This document shows, one piece after another, positions 27,040-36,497 of a stretch of DNA of 64,000 nt. This DNA is from Proteus mirabilis ATCC 29906. Its GTDB lineage: Bacteria; Pseudomonadota; Gammaproteobacteria; Enterobacterales; Enterobacteriaceae. The translations under genes and the position numbers were made by a program. The stretch covers positions 175,884-239,883 of the forward strand of contig NZ_GG668576.1 in NCBI RefSeq assembly GCF_000160755.1, given 5' to 3'. The stretch's first letter is position 1. Each line of letters starts with the position of its first letter. A model generated the notes under the pieces. It searched no databases. It saw only the letters and a program-made list of their open reading frames with translations, and was not told where the DNA came from.

Positions 27040-27963
27040 TTATTTATTATATTGCGCATACCATTGCTGTATATCTTGAACGACTTTTCCGGTTAATCGC
27101 TCACCTTGTTGATTATAAAAACCATGATTTAATTTATCATATTTAATAAATGTCACATTAGGTTGCGTTATCTCTTGAGATAATTGATGGAATGCAGCCA
27201 TATCTACATTGATATCATCTAATGTTTGAACAATTAATACCGGAGTTTGCGTGTTGCGCTTAATCACCTCAAGTAGATCAATAGCAAGATATTGTTGCCA
27301 CCATAATTTGCTATGTTCACTAACAAATTGCTCATCACCAATTTGATTCGTTATTATTGCATTAGCGAGTTGTTGAAAGCTATTTATTGCTTCTTCCACA
27401 TGCTCTTTAGGTGTTGTATTGCGTATATTGTACAGTACATCATCAAGGAAAAAACGACCACCGCCATTTAATGCGATTGCAGCGCTAATATCATGACGTT
27501 CAGCAACAACTAAATGAACCATTGTTGCGCCTTCACTTCCTCCAAGTAATACAATATTGGTGTAATTAGGGGATAATTTATCTAGCACTGCTAAATAATC
27601 AGCAAGTCTTTGGTTAGGATTATCATGTAGTTTATAGTTTTTAGGGCAATCTTCTCTTTCACCATTATCGTCGGAATAAGTCAATTGTGCTGTAATACCA
27701 TACTTTTCAACCATTAAAACATCACTACTCGGTAGCCATCTACCAAAGGTTTCTTGAATAAAAGTATTATTTTTTATGCTATTACAGTCAGAACCTTGCA
27801 TTAAAACTAACAGTGTTTTGTTATGTTCAGCTTGTTTATCTAGATAATAAATCAGTTCGCTATTATCTTGGCGAATCAGTTTATGTGTGCTTATTTCTGC
27901 GTAGCTTGATGTTATTGATGATACTAAGAAAGTGGTGCAGAGCAACAAAGAACAAATACGCAT
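27040..27963 (-). CDS. Secreted alpha/beta-hydrolase-like protein
   Basis: A 307-residue protein with a clear signal peptide (MRICSLLLCTTFLVSSITS, cleavage likely after SYA at residue 22), so it is exported. The nucleophile elbow GGSEG (S143) in LLGGSEGATMVH, an acid candidate in VQTLDDINVDM and a histidine in YDKLNHGFY near the C-terminus fit a serine alpha/beta-hydrolase triad. An oxyanion-type segment (LMQGSDC) lies near residue 55. The substrate is unknown; esterase or peptidase activity are both possible. It stands alone between fetA and the Rob-like regulator. Confidence 0.65.
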   Translation of the reverse strand: MRICSLLLCTTFLVSSITSSYAEISTHKLIRQDNSELIYYLDKQAEHNKTLLVLMQGSDCNSIKNNTFIQETFGRWLPSSDVLMVEKYGITAQLTYSDDNGEREDCPKNYKLHDNPNQRLADYLAVLDKLSPNYTNIVLLGGSEGATMVHLVVAERHDISAAIALNGGGRFFLDDVLYNIRNTTPKEHVEEAINSFQQLANAIITNQIGDEQFVSEHSKLWWQQYLAIDLLEVIKRNTQTPVLIVQTLDDINVDMAAFHQLSQEITQPNVTFIKYDKLNHGFYNQQGERLTGKVVQDIQQWYAQYNK

Positions 27964-28081
27964 AGAACAACCTTATTAACCAAGGGAGGGTGAGAGAGAA
28001 GGATGGCTAAATAATCCATCAAGACGGTTAATTAGCCATATCAATAAACTGAAAGTCAAGTCGTTAAGTACTTATTACTGA

Positions 28082-28996
28082 TTAATGAATTGGAACGTAA
28101 TAATCAATTTCCAGTGTTTTTGGTAGTTCCATAATGTCGCTATCTGTTTCTATACAAATGTAGTTTTCAATATCTGGCCCTAAACGACGACATAACCCCA
28201 AAGCCGGTAAAGTATAAAAGTAGATCTTGATGGCAAATTGTTTATATTCTTCTAACGTGCCTTTAAATTGGAAACGAACATAACGCCCGCCTGCAATCGC
28301 TTTTTTTCTAAAACCACGGGGTCTGGTAAAGTGATCTAAATTGTTTAGGCCAATTTCATAATCAATCTGGATCTTATCTTTACGTAATGTATTTGGCTGA
28401 TAAGAAATTAACACACTACTTTCCGTAAAGTTTTTATCTGTGTACAACAGAAAATCATTCCAAAACTGATGACGAATATCTTCATGTAGCTTGCCAATAT
28501 CCTCGATAGAGCAAAAGTATTGGTATTGAATAACATAAAGAAAGCTTTCAGGTAGCTCGATAATATTTGGAATAGGGAGGTCGGTAACTTCAAAATTGAT
28601 GGGGGGCTGAAAATTGTCGCTACACAACACATCAACTTTACGGTATTCCGAAGGAGTAACGCCAAAAACAGCTTTAAAGCGGCGTGTAAAAGATTGCTGC
28701 GAATCAAATTGATAGCGTAGTGCGATAGTTAATACCGGAAGTTTAGTTAAGCGCAATTCAGTGGCGGCTTTGGTCAGTCGTCTACCACGAATATAAGAGG
28801 CTAATGTTAAGCCCGTTGCTTGCTTAAACACCCGTTGTAAATGCCATTTTGTATAACCTGATTTTATCGCAACATCATCAAGTAATAACGGCTTTTCTAG
28901 ATTTACCTCGATCCAGAGCAGAAGTTCTTTAATCACTTCTATATTAAACGAAGATAAAGAATTGGAAGGGATAAGTCCATTGAACTGAGATGACAT
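28082..28996 (-). CDS. Rob-like AraC-family transcriptional regulator
   Basis: The 304-residue protein has an N-terminal AraC DNA-binding domain with two helix-turn-helix units (about residues 20-125, including SGYTKWHLQRVFKQATG and YQFDSQQSFTRRFKAVFG). A C-terminal GyrI-like domain of about 170 residues follows (from about 135). This is the architecture of E. coli Rob, which activates the marA/soxS/rob regulon. The ATG at 28996 is chosen because CAGGA precedes it; the frame opens further upstream without a better site. It is divergent from a TetR-family gene, sharing a palindrome-rich 94-base region. It could be Rob or a paralogue, so no symbol is given. Confidence 0.8.
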   Translation of the reverse strand: MSSQFNGLIPSNSLSSFNIEVIKELLLWIEVNLEKPLLLDDVAIKSGYTKWHLQRVFKQATGLTLASYIRGRRLTKAATELRLTKLPVLTIALRYQFDSQQSFTRRFKAVFGVTPSEYRKVDVLCSDNFQPPINFEVTDLPIPNIIELPESFLYVIQYQYFCSIEDIGKLHEDIRHQFWNDFLLYTDKNFTESSVLISYQPNTLRKDKIQIDYEIGLNNLDHFTRPRGFRKKAIAGGRYVRFQFKGTLEEYKQFAIKIYFYTLPALGLCRRLGPDIENYICIETDSDIMELPKTLEIDYYVPIH

Positions 28997-29056
28997 GATG
29001 ATTTCCTGAAAAGATATTTTGTTCAGTTTACACAAAACTGATACCCATATATTATT

Positions 29057-29073
29057 ACATACTTATGGTATGT
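29057..29073. promoter_or_regulatory. Palindromic operator between Rob-like and TetR-like genes
   Basis: ACATAC and GTATGT form a 17-base inverted repeat with a five-base centre, nested inside a wider repeat (ACCCATA near 29043 and TATGGGT near 29076). This is the typical form of a TetR-type operator and lies 18 bases before the TetR-family start. Confidence 0.6.
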
Positions 29074-29090
29074 TTTATGGGTTTTTTATC

Positions 29091-29714
29091 ATGAAATTAA
29101 AATCACGGCAACAAGAGAATTCAGAACAAACACGCTTAGCTTTACTTGAAGCTGGACAATATCTCTTTGTAAATCAATGCTATTATGATGTTTCCATTGA
29201 TGAAATATCACGTTATGCAAGGGTTACTAAAGGGGCGTTTTATCATCACTTTAGTAATAAAAAAGCCCTTTTGAGAGAGTGTTATTTACTGCAAGTTAAG
29301 CATGCTGTTCAAAAATTAGATGAAGTGCCTACTTATGATGATAAATGGCAAGAGCTAACGGCGCTCTTCTCTCTTTGTGTTGACCATATTTATCAGTGTA
29401 AAAACGAGTTAATTCCCTTACAAGAAGTTATCTCGGTATTAGGTTGGAAAGAGTGGGAAGAGATTGACGCCAACATTCTTATTCCTCGTATCCAACACTG
29501 TGTTGATATACTCTTTGCTGAAAAACAGATCTGTGCTTATTCACCGGCTATTGTGGTGAATTTAATTTATGGTTTTATTACTCATATTGCTATCAATCTA
29601 AAAAATGAAGCGTCATTGCCGAAAGAGGCATGTAGTGATTTTAAAGCTATTTTTGCTGATTTTTTAATCGGGGTAAAACAAGCATCACCACAGCGTCATC
29701 AACATAGGGTATAA
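29091..29714 (+). CDS. TetR/AcrR-family transcriptional regulator
   Basis: A 207-residue repressor of the TetR/AcrR family. The helix-turn-helix lies near residues 30-60 (VSIDEISRYARVTKGAFYHHFSNKKALL), with the YHHFSNKKAL block typical of AcrR and TtgR relatives. The C-terminal part is the ligand-binding domain. The ATG at 29091 (MKLKSRQQE) is chosen because the family N-terminus starts there; an upstream frame covers the operator region. Its divergent partner is a Rob-like activator, suggesting a drug- or stress-response pair. The ligand is unknown. Confidence 0.82.
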   Translation: MKLKSRQQENSEQTRLALLEAGQYLFVNQCYYDVSIDEISRYARVTKGAFYHHFSNKKALLRECYLLQVKHAVQKLDEVPTYDDKWQELTALFSLCVDHIYQCKNELIPLQEVISVLGWKEWEEIDANILIPRIQHCVDILFAEKQICAYSPAIVVNLIYGFITHIAINLKNEASLPKEACSDFKAIFADFLIGVKQASPQRHQHRV

Positions 29715-29734
29715 AGAGGTATTAAAATACCTCT
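29715..29734 (+). terminator. Hairpin after the TetR-like gene
   Basis: AGAGGTATT and AATACCTCT form a perfect nine-base-pair stem with a two-base loop directly after the stop codon. There is no T-run, so termination is uncertain. Confidence 0.4.
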
Positions 29735-30202
29735 AAGCATTGTGCAAAAGATTAACAATCAACAAATAATTCTGTTCAATTATCACTGTATTATTGAATA
29801 GCAAAACATAGCGATTCAATAAAGAGATAAGTTTAATTGAACTAACTAAAAAATAATTAAAAATAGAATAAGTAATCTTTCTTAATATCGTTAATCTATT
29901 TGAGTTAAATAACCTAATGTCCACAGTATTAAGCAATAGCATTATTTTTTAAGAAAGTAACAACAATTCTTTCTGTTTAAATAAAAAAGTATGATTAGTT
30001 TAATTTATAAAATAAATACTGATATTGTATGATAAATTGGTCATGCCTTAAAATCTATCCTGTTCATTCTAAAAGATAATTAATCATTTAATTTTTTATC
30101 AATCAAATCATAATGCTAATGGAATATTATGTAACGAATTGCTTAGTGGGCAGTGAAATGAAATGTTTATTTCAAAAATAAAAAATAGATTTCACTATGC
30201 TC
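29735..30202. other. AT-rich intergenic region, no gene seen
   Basis: About 470 bases of AT-rich sequence between the TetR-like gene and the chemoreceptor promoter. A 69-codon minus-strand frame (29733-29942) has low-complexity content and no ribosome binding site, so it is not called. I see no RNA gene or repeat. Confidence 0.5.
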
Positions 30203-30230
30203 TAAAGTTTTTGATAAAAATGACCGACAT
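30203..30230 (+). promoter_or_regulatory. Sigma-28 (FliA)-like promoter for the chemoreceptor
   Basis: TAAAGTTT at 30203-30210 followed after 12 bases by ACCGACAT fits the flagellar sigma-28 pattern (TAAAGTTT, 11 bases, GCCGATAA), with the -35 perfect and the CCGA core of the -10 kept. It lies about 160 bases upstream of the chemoreceptor start, which suits a flagellar-class gene. Confidence 0.6.
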
Positions 30231-30304
30231 TATCAATGTGAGCAGTCTCTTACCTGTCTCTATAATCTAAAAAATAATCTTTAATTTATTTTGTTAACAC
30301 TAGG

Positions 30305-30336
30305 GAATGCACTCTTTTTTACTAAAGAGTGCATTC
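30305..30336. promoter_or_regulatory. Long perfect hairpin in the chemoreceptor leader
   Basis: GAATGCACTCTTT pairs with AAAGAGTGCATTC around six bases, a 13-base-pair stem without a following T-run. It lies between the sigma-28-like promoter and the start codon, so it would be in the mRNA leader. Its role is unknown. Confidence 0.4.
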
Positions 30337-30393
30337 TGATATCTTACAAATATACAGAAAAATCAAAGCTGTATATTTTGCTGGAATATGATT

Positions 30394-31947
30394 ATGTTTA
30401 AAAACATCAGTATAGAAAAAACCGTTAAAGTTATGCTGGCTATTTTATTTGTACTTATTATGAGCATTATTTACTTTAGTTATGATGCTTCAACACGCTC
30501 TTATCATAACTTTGTTTCATCAAATAACTTAAGTCAGCAAATGTTGCTGATGGGAAAAGCGCGTTATCAAATGGCGGTGATCAGAGCGAATATTAATGGC
30601 TTGGATGGGCAGTTAAGAGTGAATGAAAAACCTTCTGCTAAATACCTTCATCAAACTCAAGAATATATAAAAATCACCCGTGAAGAGATCCACCGTTGGG
30701 CAGATGCTGAAAAGTTAACCATGGAAGGGCGTCAGGTTGCTGATGATATGACGAAACGCTTTGATGAGCTTTTAGATATATTTACCGATGCCTTAGCTAA
30801 ATTACGTAAAGGACAATTGACTACGCACTCTGCTAGTCAAAAAATGGATGAACTCAACGAGATCACCATGACATATTATGCCGTCGCCAATGGTATTGAG
30901 AATAATTATATTGATATTGCGAAAACCTCACAACAGCGCATTATACTAATGGCGTTAGTCACAGCGATTATTGTCATTATGCTCTTTATCATTATCTTAC
31001 GTTGGTTCTCTCATAGCTTTATCGGCAATATTAAAGTGCTTATTAATATTTTTAGTAAAATGAGCCAAGGCGATTTAAGTATGCGAGTGGAAAATCACGG
31101 TAACAATGAATTTGGTAAGCTATTTAATGAAATGAATAAAATGAAAGTTTCATTAAGTCAAATGATTGCTTCGGTAAAAAATGCAGTAAACACCATTAGC
31201 GTCAGTGCAAGTGAAATAGCAACAGGTAATACTGACCTCTCCTCACGTACTGAAGAGCAGGCTAGTGCGCTACAACAAACCGTTGCAAGCATGGAGCAAA
31301 TCAAAACCACGGTTGAAAAAAATGCCGATAACTCACGCCAAGCTAGCCAGTTGGCATTAAGAGCGACAACGTCAGCACAAAACGGCGAAAAGGTGATGGA
31401 TAATGTTATCGAAACCATGTCATCGATTTCTGAAAGTGCGAAAAAGATCTCAGATATTAATGACATCATTAACAGTATTGCCAATCAAACCAATATTCTC
31501 TCATTGAATGCTGCGGTTGAAGCGGCTAGAGCGGGTGAACAAGGTCGCGGATTTACCGTTGTTGCAGCCGAAGTGCGTAACTTAGCTAGTCGTAGTGCAG
31601 AGGCAGCCAAAGAGATCAATGAACTTATTACCCATTCGGTAAATAAAGTACAGGTTGGATCACAACAAGTGAGCGAAGCAGGACGCTCCATGTCGGAAAT
31701 TGTGACCACCATTAGTCAAGTTAATGATTTTATGCAACAGATTGCCTTAGCCTCTAATGAACAAAGTATGGGGATTAATCAAATTGCTATGGCCGTAAGT
31801 GAGATGGATACCGTGACTCAACAAAATGCGGCACTTGTGGAAGAGTCTGCCACTATTACTGCCAATATGGATGACGAAGCTCATCAGCTTGCCAACTTAG
31901 TCTCTCAATTTAAAGTGGATGAGAAAGAAAATACTAGGCATGCATAA
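30394..31947 (+). CDS. Methyl-accepting chemotaxis protein
   Basis: A 517-residue transmembrane chemoreceptor. A first helix (about residues 8-30) is followed by a periplasmic four-helix sensor of Tar type (about 31-190), a second helix (about 184-208), a HAMP domain (about 209-262) and the cytoplasmic signalling domain. The highly conserved hairpin tip is visible ([20 protein letters not shown]). The C-terminus ([11 protein letters not shown]) lacks the NWETF pentapeptide that recruits CheR and CheB, so methylation would depend on other receptors. The ATG at 30394 has better spacing from GGA than the ATG at 30388. The ligand is unknown. Confidence 0.88.
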   Translation: MFKNISIEKTVKVMLAILFVLIMSIIYFSYDASTRSYHNFVSSNNLSQQMLLMGKARYQMAVIRANINGLDGQLRVNEKPSAKYLHQTQEYIKITREEIHRWADAEKLTMEGRQVADDMTKRFDELLDIFTDALAKLRKGQLTTHSASQKMDELNEITMTYYAVANGIENNYIDIAKTSQQRIILMALVTAIIVIMLFIIILRWFSHSFIGNIKVLINIFSKMSQGDLSMRVENHGNNEFGKLFNEMNKMKVSLSQMIASVKNAVNTISVSASEIATGNTDLSSRTEEQASALQQTVASMEQIKTTVEKNADNSRQASQLALRATTSAQNGEKVMDNVIETMSSISESAKKISDINDIINSIANQTNILSLNAAVEAARAGEQGRGFTVVAAEVRNLASRSAEAAKEINELITHSVNKVQVGSQQVSEAGRSMSEIVTTISQVNDFMQQIALASNEQSMGINQIAMAVSEMDTVTQQNAALVEESATITANMDDEAHQLANLVSQFKVDEKENTRHA

Positions 31948-32026
31948 AAGGGATAGTTTACGCTTGATAAAAATGTACCTAAGAAGATAAATATGTTGTT
32001 AATTCATTAACCAAGACGAATAAGAT

Positions 32027-32069
32027 AAAACCCCTTTAGCCACTCAAAGGTGACTAACAGGGGTTTTTT
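32027..32069. terminator. Bidirectional terminator between chemoreceptor gene and ldhA
   Basis: AAAACCCCT and AGGGGTTTT bracket a partly paired loop and are followed by a T-run. Both convergent transcripts can end here. Confidence 0.8.
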
Positions 32070-32075
32070 AGAGAC

Positions 32076-33074
32076 TTAGGCTTTCACTTCGTTAGGTGAT
32101 GTTATACCTGCAGCAACCTCTTTAATATTGTGCAATGTCGTTTCACTAATACTAATTAACGCTTCTTCAGTTAAGAATGCTTGGTGCCCGGTAAACAATA
32201 CGTTATGGCAAGAGGAAAGGCGACGGAACACGTCATCTTGAATAACATCATTTGATTTATCTTCAAAAAATAAATCGCGCTCATTTTCGTAGACATCCAT
32301 GCCTAATGCGCCAATTTTACCTTGTTTTAAGGCATTAATGGCAGCTGCAGAATCAATTAAGGCCCCACGGCTAGTGTTGATGATCATTACGCCATCTTTC
32401 ATTTGCGAAAAAGCACTTTCATTTAATAAATGATGATTTTCTGCGGTTAATGGGCAATGCAACGAAATAACATGTGAATTTGCGTAAAGAGTCGCTAAGT
32501 CAACATATTCCGCACCCAAATCTAATACAGCTTGGTTTGGATAAGGATCATAGGCCAATAGCTTCATACCAAAGCCTTTTAGTATGCGTAAAGTCGCTAG
32601 ACCAATTTTCCCCGTACCGATAATCCCTGCAGTGCGATTATGCATATTAAAGCCAGTTAAGCCTTCTAAGGAAAAGTTTGCATCACGGGTACGCTGGTAG
32701 GCTCTGTGAATACGACGATTTAACGAGAGCATCATCCCAACAGTATGCTCAGCAATCGCTTCTGGGGAATAAGCCGGCACACGCACTACGGTGATCCCTA
32801 ATTCGGCTGCTGCCTTAAGGTCAACATTATTAAACCCCGCACAACGCAGTGCAAGGATACGGATGTTGAGACTGGCAAGCTCTTGTAATACCGCACGATT
32901 AGCATCATCATTAACAAAGATACAGACTGCATCTGCGCCGACGGCATTTTTTGCTGTTTGTTCAGTCAAATTAAAGTCAAAATATTCGATATCATAATGA
33001 TATCCATTATGCTGATTGACCCATTCCATGTGTTTGCGGTCATAATGTTTAGTACTATAGGAAACAATTTTCAT
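32076..33074 (-). CDS. ldhA: Fermentative D-lactate dehydrogenase
   Basis: LdhA reduces pyruvate to D-lactate with NADH under fermentative growth. The 332-residue protein belongs to the D-isomer specific 2-hydroxyacid dehydrogenases. The NAD loop GTGKIG lies at 153-158, and the catalytic residues are visible as NTSRGALID (R236), YENE (E265) and GHQAF (H297). The sequence starts MKIVSYSTKHYDRKHME. It is divergent from the ydbH operon, and ldhA and ydbH are close in E. coli as well. Confidence 0.94.
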   Translation of the reverse strand: MKIVSYSTKHYDRKHMEWVNQHNGYHYDIEYFDFNLTEQTAKNAVGADAVCIFVNDDANRAVLQELASLNIRILALRCAGFNNVDLKAAAELGITVVRVPAYSPEAIAEHTVGMMLSLNRRIHRAYQRTRDANFSLEGLTGFNMHNRTAGIIGTGKIGLATLRILKGFGMKLLAYDPYPNQAVLDLGAEYVDLATLYANSHVISLHCPLTAENHHLLNESAFSQMKDGVMIINTSRGALIDSAAAINALKQGKIGALGMDVYENERDLFFEDKSNDVIQDDVFRRLSSCHNVLFTGHQAFLTEEALISISETTLHNIKEVAAGITSPNEVKA

Positions 33075-33232
33075 CCTGTACTCGCTTATTATCGATTAAA
33101 ATTTATTTTGAGAGTGAGAAAACAAGAATTATCTAACCCCAATAGAGAAACATTTAATACTATTATTATAAACAATTTAATGGGTAAAGTGGATGTTCGG
33201 AATGTGGTTAATGTGATCAAAAGGAAAATGAG

Positions 33233-35869
33233 GTGTTGTTAAAGAAAACAATCAAATGGACAGGGATGATACTACTGGGTGTCGGCGCAGTTAGCACGAC
33301 CTTGTGGCTCACCATTCCACGTTGGTTACCTGTTGTGGCTAAAAGCTATTTACCTGAAGGTGTTTCACTCTCTTTAACACAACCTAGGTTACAACAATGG
33401 GGTGTTTTTATTGATGATATCGCATTAAAAAGTGATAGCTGTACCTTGGCTAATGTGCAGCAATTTACGTTTAACTATCAAAAACAGCAAATTGATAGCC
33501 TATCATTTAATAGTCAACAACTTACTATTAACGAAGGGTGTTTTTCACAATTATCTTTTGCAGATAAAAAAGAGACCGCAACAGTTCCTCTCGATATTCA
33601 TGCGTTATTAGCTACTATTCCTCACTTATCGGTTGATATCAATCATGTTTCTTTAATGGATAATCAGCGCTATAACGGCCATTTTCAGCTTAAAAGTGAT
33701 ACAAATGGGCGATTAATCAGCTATCAGGGAGATAATACGCAGATACAAGCGCTGATCCGTGATAATCAATGGTTAGATATTAAACAATTAAAGATTAATT
33801 TACCTGACGATAATCAGATAGAGCTGGCGGCTGAAATCGCGTTACCCCTTAATGTTGATTCATTACCAGAAAATGGTTCTATCAGCACAACATTGTTAAC
33901 ATCCCATTATGCTTACCCATTAGTCTTTATTGCTCAATGGCAAGGGAATAGCGGTACCATTTCTATTGCTGAACAAGGTGGAGGGCAAGCGTTAGCTGTG
34001 TTGCCTTGGAATGTAACTGCAGAAAATATCACGATAGAAAAAGGGCGTTGGGAATGGTTTGGGCTTGATCAACCCTTACGTGGTGGTGTGAATATCAACA
34101 TTGCCCAGTGGCAGCAAGGATTAACGGGATTACGCTTAACTGCGCGCTTAAATGTTATGACGCAAGGGCATGCAGGAAAAGGGAATTTAGTGATGACGAT
34201 ACCTGAAACGGCGATTAACTGGTTAGATGCTGATATACCTATTCAATTGACAGGCATTGTAAATAAAGATCTCATGCAAGCCAGTGCACAACTTCCCGTT
34301 AAAGTGACTGGTATGTTGACAGATCCTACTATCGAATTTCAGCCCGGTTCACTATTACGCTTTAAAGGGCAACTAACAGAAACGCTGACGGTAAAAGATG
34401 CTCGTTTACCACTGGCTGGCTCAACATTATCTTCCAAAGGATTTAATGGTCACCTAAATGCGATTGTGTTAGCTGAAGATACTATTTGGGGAGATTATCG
34501 GGTCCATTTTGCTGGACGTTCGACCGATTTCTTACCTGATCAGGGCAATTGGCAATGGCGTTATTGGGGAGAGGGCAATTTATTGCCATTAAAAGCGCGT
34601 TGGGATATCGCTGGAACTGGCTCTTGGGTAGATAACATGGTGAGTTTTGAGACATTAAATACCGGATTTGATGTTTTAACTTATCAGCATACCAGTATGT
34701 TAGCCCCCAGATTGACGCTCTTAACGCCATTTCGTTGGTTAAGAGACGATAAAAACCCATTATTTGAAGGAAAATTGAAGTTAACCAGTCAACGAATCGA
34801 TTTTCCTGCGGGGGGATTCTTAGATAGAGCTGACTTTATTGCCAGTGTAAAAGGTCAATCTCCTTTTCGTTTTAATATGAAAGGCGAGCTCAATGCCAAG
34901 CCAAATATTGGACCGATAACGATTAATACACGTTGGGATGGTGAAAGGCTAAGAGGGCAGATGCGTTGGCCTGCACAACCAATCAATGCCTTTCAATCTT
35001 TATTGCCAGAAAAATTAGGCATCACATTAGATAATGGCGAATTTTATACACAAGCTGACTTTTCTATTGCCCCTCAACAAGGTTTAGTTGCTGGTGGACA
35101 TTTAGTAGTTAAGCAAGGCAGCATGTGGCTAAAAGATGGCGTATTAGAAGGACTCGATTTTATTTTACCTTGGCGTTTAAACGGTGATGAATGGCAACTA
35201 GGTGTAAAGCAGCCAGTGCAATTACGGATTAAGCGCGTCAATAATTTATTTGAAATGACAGACATTACCGCCGATCTGCAAGGATTTTACCCTATTACAG
35301 AAGCAAAACCTTTAGTCTTATCTAATGTCAAGGTTGCTATGCTTGATGGCACTATTTCTATGGCAAAATTAGCATTACCACAGCATGAAGCGGCGATTAT
35401 CTCATTAGATAATCTAGAGTTAAGTCGGCTTTTCACTTTATTGAAGGTGACCCAATTTGCCGCATCAGGTAAAGTAAGTGGCGAATTACCTTTCTTTATC
35501 AATAACAATCAGTGGATAGTGAAAGATGGGTGGCTGGCTAATTCATCGTACTTAACCCTCAGGCTTGATAAAGATTTTGTTGACTCTATTGATGATAGCA
35601 ATATGACAGCCGGTGTCGCTATGGCATGGTTACGATATTTAGAGATTAGCCGCTCTTGGACGCGGGTTAATTTAAGCAACCTAGGTGAATTAGTGCTTGA
35701 AGCGGAAATCCAAGGGAAAAATCCATTGGAAGACAAACGGCGACAAGTAAATCTTAATTATCGCCATCAAGAAAATATTTTTCAGTTATGGCGCAGCTTG
35801 CGATTTGGTTCGCAATTGGAAGAGTGGTTAGAAAAGAGCCTATCCGATTTAGGGAGTGAGTCAGAATGA
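33233..35869 (+). CDS. ydbH: AsmA-like intermembrane lipid transport protein YdbH
   Basis: YdbH is an AsmA-like protein that, with TamB and YhdP, supports transport of phospholipids from the inner to the outer membrane. The 878-residue protein has one N-terminal membrane anchor (about residues 8-27) and a long periplasmic beta-rich region that would form the hydrophobic groove. The start is GTG at 33233. It overlaps ynbE by four bases, and ydbL follows. In E. coli YdbH forms a bridge with the lipoprotein YnbE. The operon order ydbH-ynbE-ydbL is the same here. Confidence 0.9.
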   Translation: MLLKKTIKWTGMILLGVGAVSTTLWLTIPRWLPVVAKSYLPEGVSLSLTQPRLQQWGVFIDDIALKSDSCTLANVQQFTFNYQKQQIDSLSFNSQQLTINEGCFSQLSFADKKETATVPLDIHALLATIPHLSVDINHVSLMDNQRYNGHFQLKSDTNGRLISYQGDNTQIQALIRDNQWLDIKQLKINLPDDNQIELAAEIALPLNVDSLPENGSISTTLLTSHYAYPLVFIAQWQGNSGTISIAEQGGGQALAVLPWNVTAENITIEKGRWEWFGLDQPLRGGVNINIAQWQQGLTGLRLTARLNVMTQGHAGKGNLVMTIPETAINWLDADIPIQLTGIVNKDLMQASAQLPVKVTGMLTDPTIEFQPGSLLRFKGQLTETLTVKDARLPLAGSTLSSKGFNGHLNAIVLAEDTIWGDYRVHFAGRSTDFLPDQGNWQWRYWGEGNLLPLKARWDIAGTGSWVDNMVSFETLNTGFDVLTYQHTSMLAPRLTLLTPFRWLRDDKNPLFEGKLKLTSQRIDFPAGGFLDRADFIASVKGQSPFRFNMKGELNAKPNIGPITINTRWDGERLRGQMRWPAQPINAFQSLLPEKLGITLDNGEFYTQADFSIAPQQGLVAGGHLVVKQGSMWLKDGVLEGLDFILPWRLNGDEWQLGVKQPVQLRIKRVNNLFEMTDITADLQGFYPITEAKPLVLSNVKVAMLDGTISMAKLALPQHEAAIISLDNLELSRLFTLLKVTQFAASGKVSGELPFFINNNQWIVKDGWLANSSYLTLRLDKDFVDSIDDSNMTAGVAMAWLRYLEISRSWTRVNLSNLGELVLEAEIQGKNPLEDKRRQVNLNYRHQENIFQLWRSLRFGSQLEEWLEKSLSDLGSESE

Positions 35870-36072
35870 TGTTATTATTTTTAAAAAGACTATTTTTATT
35901 TGTTATTTTCACTATCGGCATATCAGCACTCACTGGATGTATTCGATTAGAGGTTGCTACCCCGGAAAAACCGATAAACATTAATATGAACGTTAAGATT
36001 GAACATGAAATTAATGTCAAAATAGATCGCCAAGTTGAAGACTTGCTGAAAAACAATAGTGCTATATTCTAA
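35866..36072 (+). CDS. ynbE: YnbE-family lipoprotein
   Basis: A 68-residue lipoprotein with the lipobox SALTGC (cysteine 25). The mature part (RLEVATPEKPININMNVKIE and HEINVKIDRQVEDLLK) is the YnbE signature. YnbE partners YdbH by beta-strand augmentation to link it to the outer membrane. The ATG overlaps the ydbH stop (ATGA), so the two are translationally coupled. A second ATG three bases later could be the start. Confidence 0.9.
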   Translation: MMLLFLKRLFLFVIFTIGISALTGCIRLEVATPEKPININMNVKIEHEINVKIDRQVEDLLKNNSAIF

Positions 36073-36086
36073 CGCTGGGGTGAATA

Positions 36087-36419
36087 ATGAATTATAAAAA
36101 ATATCTCTTTAGTTTTGCATTAATCACAGCATTGATTAGTTCAAATGCCGTTGCTTTAACACTTGATGAGGCGCGCGCGCAAGGCTTAGTAGGGGAAACT
36201 TTTAGTGGTTATGTTGAGTTAGTGCAACCAAACCATAAGCAAGCTCAAATATTGGTGAATGAAATCAATCAAGCCAGAAAAGCCAAATATGCTGAAATTG
36301 CTAAAACCAATCAAGTGACTCCTGAATCTGTTGCCCGTTTAGCGGGTGAAAAATTAGTGGCAAGAGCCAATTCAGGTGAGTTTGTTAAAGGAATTAATGG
36401 GCAGTGGATTAAGAAATAA
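36087..36419 (+). CDS. ydbL: YdbL-family periplasmic protein (DUF1318)
   Basis: A 110-residue exported protein of the YdbL/DUF1318 family. The signal peptide ends near SNAVA (residue 23), and the mature part starts LTLDEARAQGLVGETFSGYV. It ends with GINGQWIKK. In E. coli YdbL acts as a chaperone-like partner that limits multimerisation of YnbE. Fourteen bases separate it from ynbE, completing the ydbH-ynbE-ydbL operon. Confidence 0.88.
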   Translation: MNYKKYLFSFALITALISSNAVALTLDEARAQGLVGETFSGYVELVQPNHKQAQILVNEINQARKAKYAEIAKTNQVTPESVARLAGEKLVARANSGEFVKGINGQWIKK

Positions 36420-36497
36420 TATCCACTACCCAAGTAGCGATAAAAGAGAGACTAAATTATTCTCATAGCGTTGATATAGTGATAATACTTATTATCA

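Noticed and set aside
28408-28707. Second minus-strand frame inside the Rob-like gene
   Set aside because: It lies entirely within the Rob-like regulator gene, whose protein is well supported.
29733-29942. Minus-strand 69-codon frame in the intergenic region after the TetR-like gene
   Set aside because: Low-complexity AT-rich content, no ribosome binding site, no family; likely chance.
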